In this document: positions 1-4,121 of the stretch, piece by piece
Position numbering within the stretch: position 1 is the first letter of the stretch
How the letters are laid out: each line of letters starts with the position of its first letter
NCBI GenBank assembly: GCA_015259235.1
Contig: JABZGM010000142.1
Span: 1 to 5,651, forward strand
Origin: Alloprevotella sp.
GTDB taxonomy: Bacteria > Bacteroidota > Bacteroidia > Bacteroidales > Bacteroidaceae
Direction: 5' to 3'
DNA: 5,651 bases
Made by a program: the position numbers and the translations under genes
The notes under the pieces: generated by a model
The model's input: the letters and a program-made list of their open reading frames with translations, nothing else
Told to the model about the DNA's origin: nothing
The model's database searches: none

Positions 1-385
1 GGCTCATCCACACTTGAGAGTTTTCGTGAAAATCGCGGAAGAGAGGGTTTTCGTGTTCAAATGTAGTGAGGTTAGCACGACCATATTCGCGAGTGTTGGC
101 AGGTTCCACCTTACCACCATAGATGTGCGACATATATTGCGCACCATAGCAGATGCCTAAGATGGGGAGACGACCGCGAATCTTGGAAAGATCCACCTGG
201 AAGGCTTCTGGATCGTAGACACTGAAAGGTGAACCTGAAAGGATGACACCAATCACAGAGGGGTCATCGTGCGGAAACTTGTTGTAAGGCAAGATTTCGC
301 AGAAAGTGTCAAGTTCACGGACGCGACGACCGATGAGCTGTGTAGTCTGCGAACCGAAGTCGAGGATAATGATTTTCTGTTGCAT
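1..385 (-). CDS. guaA: GMP synthase (glutamine-hydrolysing), N-terminal part, cut by window edge
   Basis: GuaA makes GMP from XMP, using ammonia released from glutamine; it is the last step of guanine nucleotide synthesis in the cytoplasm. Only the first 128 codons lie in the window, so the gene is cut by the window edge and not truncated in nature as far as can be seen. The visible part is the class I glutamine amidotransferase domain. It begins MQQKIIILDFGSQTTQLIGR, has the oxyanion-loop segment LSGSPFSVYD (residues 49-58), and carries the nucleophile elbow GICYGAQ with catalytic Cys79. The catalytic His/Glu pair and the ATP-pyrophosphatase domain would lie to the left of the window. The ATG at 385 is chosen because the family's N-terminus begins there. 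No Shine-Dalgarno sequence precedes it. I see no good -33/-7 promoter immediately upstream, so it may share a transcript with the small ORF or mscL, or use the repeat region at 395-429. The family call is secure. Confidence 0.97.
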   Translation of the reverse strand, partial: MQQKIIILDFGSQTTQLIGRRVRELDTFCEILPYNKFPHDDPSVIGVILSGSPFSVYDPEAFQVDLSKIRGRLPILGICYGAQYMSHIYGGKVEPANTREYGRANLTTFEHENPLFRDFHENSQVWMS

Positions 386-394
386 ATATAGAAA

Positions 395-429
395 TTAGAA
401 CGCTTCTATAGTGTTTAGAATGCTTCTGT
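395..429. repeat. Tandem pair of palindromes before guaA, possible operator
   Basis: Two 15-bp copies, TTAGAACGCTTCTAT (395-409) and TTAGAATGCTTCTGT (415-429), match at 13 of 15 positions and lie exactly 20 bp apart. Each is itself a dyad of the form AGAAnnnTTCT; the first extends to TAGAA/TTCTA. They begin 10 bp before the guaA start codon, on the side from which it is transcribed, and the second copy overlaps the stop codon of the small ORF. Repeated dyads two helical turns apart are typical of operators, but no regulator is identified and the function is inferred. Confidence 0.45.
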
Positions 430-573
430 GAGATACTTGCTTGTTGCAAGATAATCCTCTCCAAGAGGCATTGTAGAAGTAGCGAGTAGGCAGCCCAAAC
501 ACCGGTGCTGAGAAGTCAAGGCTTTATCAACATCAGTAGTAAAGAAAATGTGACAAGTGGCGCAAACGTCCAT
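415..573 (-). CDS. Small Cys-rich, zinc-ribbon-like protein (hypothetical)
   Basis: This is an unrecognised 52-residue ORF between mscL and guaA on the same strand. From the ATG at 573 it begins MDVCATCHIFF and has two CxxC pairs, C4/C7 and C25/C28, with His8 and His23 beside them. That C-x2-C-x17-C-x2-C spacing would suit a small zinc ribbon. It ends 29 bp before the guaA start, so co-transcription with guaA is possible. The frame stays open upstream into the mscL 3' end; a GTG at 624 would add 17 mostly basic residues (KSKRKHKPKWRGR). I prefer the ATG because the upstream part overlaps mscL and GTG starts are uncommon in this group. Against it, a strong hairpin (554-589) covers the start codon, the ORF is short, and it could be chance. 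No function is proposed. Confidence 0.35.
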   Translation of the reverse strand: MDVCATCHIFFTTDVDKALTSQHRCLGCLLATSTMPLGEDYLATSKYLTEAF

Positions 574-589
574 GCGTCCGCGCCACTTG
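545..589 (-). terminator. Hairpin after mscL, candidate terminator
   Basis: A perfect 10-bp inverted repeat, CAAGTGGCGC (554-563) and GCGCCACTTG (580-589), has a 16-nt loop and starts 3 bp after the mscL stop codon. Read on the minus strand, the stem is followed by TCACATTTTCTTT, a T-rich but interrupted tract. This fits a weak or leaky intrinsic terminator for mscL. The loop also contains the ATG of the small ORF, so translational control of that ORF is an alternative. Confidence 0.5.
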
Positions 590-592
590 GGT

Positions 593-1018
593 TTATGCTT
601 TCGTTTGCTTTTCGAGCAAGTCACGAATTTGCGTGAGCAGTTCTTCTTGCGTAGGACCAGCAGGAGGTGCAGGAGCAGCCTCTTCTTCCTTGTCCTTTCT
701 CTTCAAAGCCTGAATGCCACGCACGAGCATGAACACGCAGAAAGCTACAATAATGAAGTCAAAGACTGTTTGGATGAAGTTACCATAGTTGATCGTTACC
801 TCTGTTTGTCCTTCAATAGCTGCAGGAAGTTTCAGAGACAGGTCTTTGAAGTCCACACCACCAATGAGCCAACCAATAGGAGGCATGATGAGGTCGTCTA
901 CAATAGAGGATACGATTTTACCGAAGGCACCACCAATGATGACACCGACAGCCAAATCAACAGCGTTGCCTTTGATTGCAAACGCCTTAAAGTCTTGAAA
1001 AAATGTGGATTTCGCCAT
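593..1018 (-). CDS. mscL: Large-conductance mechanosensitive channel MscL
   Basis: MscL is an inner-membrane homopentamer that opens a wide pore when membrane tension rises, releasing solutes during hypo-osmotic shock. The 141-residue length is normal for the family. The order is: amphipathic N-terminal helix (FFQDFKAFAIKGN, about 6-18), pore-lining TM1 (about 19-44, with VGVIIGGAFGKIVSSIV), periplasmic loop (about 47-79), TM2 (about 80-101, FDFIIVAFCVFMLVRG), a charged and Pro/Ala-rich linker (about 106-122), and a C-terminal bundle helix (PTQEELLTQIRDLLEKQ, 122-138). The ATG at 1018 gives the canonical N-terminus; the leader before it is A/T-rich without a Shine-Dalgarno sequence. It is divergent from gapA and has its own -7 box about 30 bp upstream. 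Nothing is broken or missing. The call is secure. Confidence 0.97.
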   Translation of the reverse strand: MAKSTFFQDFKAFAIKGNAVDLAVGVIIGGAFGKIVSSIVDDLIMPPIGWLIGGVDFKDLSLKLPAAIEGQTEVTINYGNFIQTVFDFIIVAFCVFMLVRGIQALKRKDKEEEAAPAPPAGPTQEELLTQIRDLLEKQTKA

Positions 1019-1048
1019 ATAGTCTGATTTTTTTATCTGTAATGCACT

Positions 1049-1057
1049 GCAAAAGTA
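1049..1057 (-). promoter_or_regulatory. Candidate -7 box for mscL
   Basis: Read on the minus strand, the sequence is TACTTTTGC, an exact fit to the Bacteroidetes -7 consensus TAnnTTTG. It would place the start of transcription near 1042 and give mscL a leader of roughly 25 nt. No TTTG is found at the usual -33 distance, where the minus strand reads CCGC, so the promoter is incomplete. It is one arm of a perfect dyad with the gapA -7 box. Confidence 0.55.
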
Positions 1058-1069
1058 AAACTTTCTTCG

Positions 1070-1078
1070 TACTTTTGC
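1070..1078 (+). promoter_or_regulatory. Candidate -7 box for gapA
   Basis: TACTTTTGC fits the Bacteroidetes -7 consensus TAnnTTTG. A transcript starting near 1085 would have a leader of about 115 nt before the gapA ATG, long for a housekeeping gene. The -33 position (about 1047-1050, CTGC) does not match TTTG; it falls on the edge of the opposing mscL -7 box. I see no equally good alternative closer to gapA; TTACATTTC near 1107 is a poorer match. Confidence 0.5.
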
Positions 1079-1201
1079 GGTAAGAAAGTGGGAAAAAAGT
1101 GTTTTAGACCCTTACATTTCTCCTTTTCCGTTCAGCAAGACATCTATTCGATGCTCAAAACCTGATCCTAACAACTCAATTTCATAACAACATCATTTAT
1201 C

Positions 1202-2215
1202 ATGATTAAAGTAGGTATCAACGGTTTCGGTCGTATCGGCCGTTTCGTATTCCGCGCCGCTGTAGAAAACCGCAGCGACATCCAAATTGTAGGTATCAAT
1301 GACCTCTGCCCAGTAGACTACTTGGCTTACATGCTCAAGTATGACACTATGCACGGTCAATTCAGCGGCACTATCGATTTCTGCACTGAAGAAAACGTAC
1401 TCATCGTGAACGGTCAAAAGATCCGTGTCACTGCAGAACGCAACCCTGCTGACCTCAAGTGGAACGAAGTAGAAGCTGAATACGTTGTTGAATCAACTGG
1501 TCTCTTCCTTTCTAAGGACAAGGCTCAAGGTCACATCGACGCTGGTGCTAAGTATGTAGTAATGTCTGCTCCTTCTAAGGACGACACTCCTATGTTTGTA
1601 ACTGGTGTTAACCAAGACTCTTACGTGAAGGGTACTCAATTCGTTTCTAACGCATCTTGCACCACCAACTGCTTGGCTCCTATCGCTAAGGTTCTCCACG
1701 ACAAGTGGGGTATCGTTGATGGCTTGATGACTACTGTACACTCTACTACTGCTACTCAGAAGACTGTAGACGGTCCTTCTCTCAAGGACTGGCGTGGTGG
1801 TCGTGCTGCTGCTGGCAACATCATTCCTTCTTCTACTGGTGCTGCTAAGGCTGTAGGTAAGGTTATCCCTGAACTCAACGGTAAGCTCACTGGTATGTCT
1901 ATGCGTGTTCCTACTCTCGACGTATCTGTAGTTGACCTCACTGTAAACTTGGCTAAGCCTGCTAAGTACGACGAAATCTGCGCTGCTATGAAGGCTGCTG
2001 CTGAAGGTGAACTCAAGGGCGTTCTCGGTTACACTGAAGATGCAGTTGTTTCTTCTGACTTCCTCGGTGATACTCGCACTTCTATCTTCGACGCTAAGGC
2101 TGGTATCGCTCTCACCGACACTTTCGTTAAGGTTGTATCTTGGTATGACAACGAAATCGGTTACTCTAACAAGGTGCTCGACCTCATCGCTCACATGAAG
2201 AAGGTTAACGGCTAA
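1202..2215 (+). CDS. gapA: Type I glyceraldehyde-3-phosphate dehydrogenase
   Basis: The enzyme catalyses the reversible, phosphate-dependent oxidation of glyceraldehyde-3-phosphate to 1,3-bisphosphoglycerate with NAD+, in cytoplasmic glycolysis. The 337-residue length is typical. The Rossmann domain opens with GINGFGRIGR (residues 5-14), and Asp34 in GINDL is the acidic residue expected to bind the NAD ribose, favouring NAD over NADP. The catalytic motif SNASCTTNCLAP places nucleophile Cys153, with His180 in TTVHS as its partner. The substrate-binding segment WRGGRAAAGNIIPSSTGAA (197-215) and the C-terminal SWYDNEIGYSNK (313-324) are intact. The ATG at 1202 gives the canonical MIKVGINGFG start, after an A/T-rich leader with no Shine-Dalgarno sequence. 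Codon choice is strikingly narrow (GCT, GGT, ACT, TCT, AAG, AAC), unlike the flanking genes, as expected for a very highly expressed protein. It stands alone, followed by a strong terminator, and converges on glk. Confidence 0.98.
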   Translation: MIKVGINGFGRIGRFVFRAAVENRSDIQIVGINDLCPVDYLAYMLKYDTMHGQFSGTIDFCTEENVLIVNGQKIRVTAERNPADLKWNEVEAEYVVESTGLFLSKDKAQGHIDAGAKYVVMSAPSKDDTPMFVTGVNQDSYVKGTQFVSNASCTTNCLAPIAKVLHDKWGIVDGLMTTVHSTTATQKTVDGPSLKDWRGGRAAAGNIIPSSTGAAKAVGKVIPELNGKLTGMSMRVPTLDVSVVDLTVNLAKPAKYDEICAAMKAAAEGELKGVLGYTEDAVVSSDFLGDTRTSIFDAKAGIALTDTFVKVVSWYDNEIGYSNKVLDLIAHMKKVNG

Positions 2216-2230
2216 TCATTGCCCCCTTGT

Positions 2231-2246
2231 TACTTCGTCTGAAGTA
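2231..2246 (+). other. Small hairpin in the gapA 3' UTR
   Basis: TACTTC (2231-2236) and GAAGTA (2241-2246) form a perfect 6-bp stem with a GTCT loop, 15 bp after the gapA stop codon and 12 bp before the main terminator stem. Flanking TGT and ACA can extend it past a bulged G. No T tract follows, so it is not itself a terminator; it might stabilise the mRNA end. The function is a guess. Confidence 0.35.
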
Positions 2247-2257
2247 GACAAAACATT

Positions 2258-2292
2258 TGCCATCCTACTCTATAGTAGGGTGGCATTTTTTT
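2258..2292 (+). terminator. Intrinsic terminator of gapA
   Basis: GCCATCCTAC (2259-2268) pairs with GTAGGGTGGC (2275-2284) around a 6-nt loop, extended by one T-A pair, and is followed by seven T residues (2286-2292). The only non-Watson-Crick pair is T2263 with G2280. That is a G-U wobble in plus-strand RNA but an A-C mismatch in minus-strand RNA, so the stem is built to work for gapA. Confidence 0.92.
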
Positions 2293-2555
2293 GTATTTCT
2301 GACTTCCTGTCAAGCTAACATCCTCAACAAAGGTTGCTCATCTACACAGCTGTTCTCTCTTCCACTCAGTTGTCTTTTTACATTATCTCCCAATAGACAT
2401 GGGTAGTCTGTATGGCTCTCATCTCCACATTCTGTGGTAAACTCGCCCTACGGTTCTAATTCATAGGTGCGTCCGCTTGTTTTGCAGTTGAGTTAGTTCT
2501 ATCTGCGTGGCTAATCCAGAGGTTGAATAGTGCCCTCTGGCTGAGTTTTTTGACT
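2293..2555. other. Intergenic stretch without a recognisable gene
   Basis: This lies between the gapA terminator and the glk terminator, about 260 bp. No convincing coding frame, tRNA or complete promoter is visible; the open frames on both strands are short and resemble no family. Its one structured element is the hairpin at 2516-2540 described separately. Confidence 0.6.
2516..2551 (+). terminator. Weak terminator-like hairpin with no obvious gene
   Basis: CCAGAGG (2516-2522) and CCTCTGG (2534-2540) form a perfect 7-bp stem with an 11-nt loop. CTGAG and then six T residues (2546-2551) follow. The polarity is plus strand. gapA already has a strong terminator about 230 bp earlier, so this is either a backup for gapA readthrough, the end of an unseen small RNA, or chance. 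The 5-nt gap before the T tract weakens the call. Confidence 0.35.
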
Positions 2556-2594
2556 AAACAAAACAACTCCTCACTACGATGTAGCGAGGAGTTG
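2556..2594 (-). terminator. Intrinsic terminator of glk
   Basis: CAACTCCTC (2564-2572) pairs with GAGGAGTTG (2586-2594), with an inner CTAC/GTAG stem and a 3-nt loop. On the minus strand the stem is followed by TTTTGTTTA. The single irregular pair (2573/2585) is A-C on the plus strand but a G-U wobble in minus-strand RNA, so the stem is continuous only in the glk transcript. It lies 54 bp after the glk stop codon. Confidence 0.87.
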
Positions 2595-2648
2595 ATGAAA
2601 AAGTATAATCCAGATAGTGCTATGACTTGTCTAGTTTGGACTAGGGGC

Positions 2649-3617
2649 TTATTCCCAACCGAGAGCAGAGGCACCAAGCACGGCAGCTTCAGCACCCTTG
2701 AGGGTAGAAACGAGCAGCTTAGCTTTCACCTTGAAAATCTTCAGCACGTGTTGGTCGTAAGCGCGACGGAGGGGGTCCATCAAATATTCACCAGCCTTGG
2801 CAAGACCACCGAAGAAAACAAATGCTTCGGGAGTGTTGAAGGTAGCGAAGTCAGCGCAGGTGCGACCGAGAAGAGTGCCCGTATATTCAAAGATGTCGAG
2901 TGCAATCTTATCGCCCTTTTCTGCAGCTTGGAACACGTCGAAAGAAGTAATCTTTTCAGGATCGATGTCGCGTAAGGGAGAGGGAGCTTCAGATTTTGCC
3001 AAGAACTCGCGAGCAGTACGTGCCACACCAGTAGCCGAGCAGTAAGTTTCGAGACAACCCTTACGACCGCAACCGCATGTACGACCATTTTCTGTGTGGT
3101 CGATCACCACGTGACCGAGTTCTCCAGCAAAACCGTCAGAACCATAGACCACGCGACCGTCTACCACGATGCCTGAACCTACACCAGTGCCGAGGGTAAT
3201 CATGATGAAATTCTTCATACCACGTGCCACACCATAGGTCATTTCTCCCAATGCAGCTGCGTTAGCGTCGTTGGTGACGCGAACGGGGATGCCCAGAGCC
3301 TTTTCAAAGAGGTCGCAGATAGGCACTTCGCCTTGCCAAATCAAGTTGGCTGCGCGCTCAATCGTGCCATTATAGAAGTTTCCGCTCGGAGCGCCAATGC
3401 CCATGCCGCGAATGTTGTCGATACCCCCCACTACATCCAATGCAGGTTGCAAGGCTTTTACCGCTGCAGCCACGTAATCGTTGATGTCGGGATAGTCTTT
3501 TGTAGAAATAGCTGTTTGCGCAATGATAGTACCGCGCTGATCCACAATACCGAATACGGAGTTCGTGCCGCCCATATCGAGGCCAATCACGTAAGGTTTA
3601 TCGATGATTTCTTCCAT
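2649..3617 (-). CDS. glk: ROK-family glucokinase
   Basis: This is a cytoplasmic sugar kinase of the ROK family, most likely phosphorylating glucose with ATP to glucose-6-phosphate at the entry to glycolysis. The 322-residue length is normal for ROK kinases without a DNA-binding domain, and no helix-turn-helix precedes the kinase fold, so it is not a ROK repressor. Visible motifs are the phosphate loop IGLDMGGTN (11-19), the sugar-binding region with catalytic Asp117 in VTNDANAAALGE (114-125), the second phosphate motif ITLGTGVGSGI (140-150), and the GELGH motif (165-169). The ROK zinc site is intact: His169 and Cys181, Cys183 and Cys188 in CGCGRKGCLE. The ATG at 3617 gives MEEIIDKPYVIGLD; no Shine-Dalgarno sequence is present. 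It is single, with its own promoter and terminator, and converges on gapA. Other ROK substrates (N-acetylglucosamine, mannose, fructose) cannot be excluded from sequence alone. Confidence 0.92.
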   Translation of the reverse strand: MEEIIDKPYVIGLDMGGTNSVFGIVDQRGTIIAQTAISTKDYPDINDYVAAAVKALQPALDVVGGIDNIRGMGIGAPSGNFYNGTIERAANLIWQGEVPICDLFEKALGIPVRVTNDANAAALGEMTYGVARGMKNFIMITLGTGVGSGIVVDGRVVYGSDGFAGELGHVVIDHTENGRTCGCGRKGCLETYCSATGVARTAREFLAKSEAPSPLRDIDPEKITSFDVFQAAEKGDKIALDIFEYTGTLLGRTCADFATFNTPEAFVFFGGLAKAGEYLMDPLRRAYDQHVLKIFKVKAKLLVSTLKGAEAAVLGASALGWE

Positions 3618-3681
3618 AATGGATTATTTTTGTGATGTATTATACAAAGTTGTGGAGCCCCAATAGCTCATATCAGTCCTG

Positions 3682-3712
3682 CAAATATAGAAAGAAAAAA
3701 CGAACTCTCCAA
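3682..3712 (-). promoter_or_regulatory. Promoter of glk
   Basis: On the minus strand TATATTTG (3689 to 3682) matches the Bacteroidetes -7 consensus TAnnTTTG exactly. TTGG (3712 to 3709) lies 19 bp further upstream, a near match to the -33 TTTG. Transcription would start near 3675, giving glk a leader of about 58 nt. Confidence 0.7.
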
Positions 3713-3725
3713 CGCCTAATGTGGG

Positions 3726-3754
3726 ATTTTTACAAGTAGACCTGACATTTTTAC
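3726..3754. repeat. Two direct repeats ATTTTTAC upstream of the glk promoter
   Basis: ATTTTTAC occurs at 3726-3733 and again at 3747-3754, exactly 21 bp apart, just upstream of the glk -33 region. Two-turn spacing is compatible with a regulator-binding pair, but the repeat is short and A/T-rich and may be chance. Confidence 0.25.
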
Positions 3755-3785
3755 GTAGTTGGGTGGGTGTAGCGGATAAAGAGGG

Positions 3786-3987
3786 TTGAACCCCAATCGG
3801 TCATTAGACCGTTATAGCGACTCTAGTTATTGATAAGATAACTTTCTGCCATCTTTCATTTCCTTGTTGACATCTTGTTTTTCGTTCGTTCTCGCCGTAG
3901 CCCGCTACGCCTTCGAGCCAGCGATAAACCATCTGTTCAACAATCAAACAAAATCTGTTCAGGATCTAATGACCGATTTGGGTTGAA
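3786..3987. repeat. Intergenic inverted-repeat element, MITE-like or palindromic
   Basis: A 25-bp arm at 3786-3810 is repeated in reverse complement at 3963-3987 with 22 of 25 positions matching; the core AATCGGTCATTAGA is identical. The arms enclose about 150 bp with no coding frame of note. Inside is a further hairpin, CGTAG/CTACG around CCCG (3896-3909), flanked by CTCG and CGAG (3891-3894, 3914-3917). The left arm also contains the local dyads GGGTTGAACCC and CGGTC/GACCG. Long terminal inverted repeats around a non-coding core suggest a small non-autonomous mobile element or a dispersed palindromic repeat. No flanking target-site duplication is evident, so mobility is not shown. Confidence 0.5.
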
Positions 3988-3993
3988 ACGGAA

Positions 3994-4066
3994 CGTACAT
4001 CGGAGGAAGAATGGAAAAAGCGTGCGCATATCGGAAAAAAGCGTGGTCAAACCTTTGCGATGTACG
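3994..4066. promoter_or_regulatory. Repeat cluster upstream of and inside the porin promoter
   Basis: Two near-identical direct repeats, GGAAAAAGCGTG (4013-4024) and GGAAAAAAGCGTG (4033-4045), differ by one A and start 20 bp apart, centred about 70 and 50 bp before the expected transcription start. Around them, CGTACATCG (3994-4002) recurs as its exact reverse complement CGATGTACG (4058-4066), which sits in the spacer between the -33 and -7 boxes. This is the kind of layout expected for an activator pair and a looping or dyad operator. No regulator is identified. Confidence 0.45.
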
Positions 4067-4083
4067 GAGTTTTTGTAACTTTG
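4054..4083 (+). promoter_or_regulatory. Promoter of the porin gene
   Basis: TTTG (4054-4057), an 18-bp spacer and TAACTTTG (4076-4083, followed by CA) make a complete Bacteroidetes sigma promoter of the -33/-7 type. Transcription would start near 4090, leaving a leader of about 30 nt before the ATG at 4122. It is the best-formed promoter in the window. Confidence 0.85.
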
Positions 4084-4121
4084 CATTGAAAGAAAACCCT
4101 TAACGTTAGAAACTCTCATTT

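Noticed and set aside
557..1027. 156-codon plus-strand frame opposite mscL
   Set aside because: It is the antisense shadow of a clear MscL and has a composition unlike a protein, with many Arg/Ser/Cys runs and no family resemblance.
1091..1101. GGAAAAAAGTG near gapA resembling the porin-promoter repeat GGAAAAAAGCGTG
   Set aside because: The match is mostly an A run, occurs once, and lies downstream of the presumed gapA -7 box, so a shared regulatory site is not supported.
1493..2194. 233-codon minus-strand frame opposite gapA
   Set aside because: The narrow codon use of gapA removes stops on the antisense strand. The product is Ser/Thr/Arg/Val-rich and low in complexity, as expected for a shadow.
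2631..2644. CTAGT/ACTAG dyad just after the glk stop codon
   Set aside because: The stem is only 5 bp with no T tract, and the strong terminator at 2556-2594 already explains the glk transcript end.
3783..3793. GGGTTGAACCC resembling a tRNA T-arm
   Set aside because: There is no acceptor stem, anticodon arm or D-arm at the right distances. It is a local dyad within the repeat arm.
3875..4119. Short frames on both strands between glk and the porin gene
   Set aside because: They overlap the inverted-repeat element and the porin promoter, are rich in basic residues, and resemble no protein.
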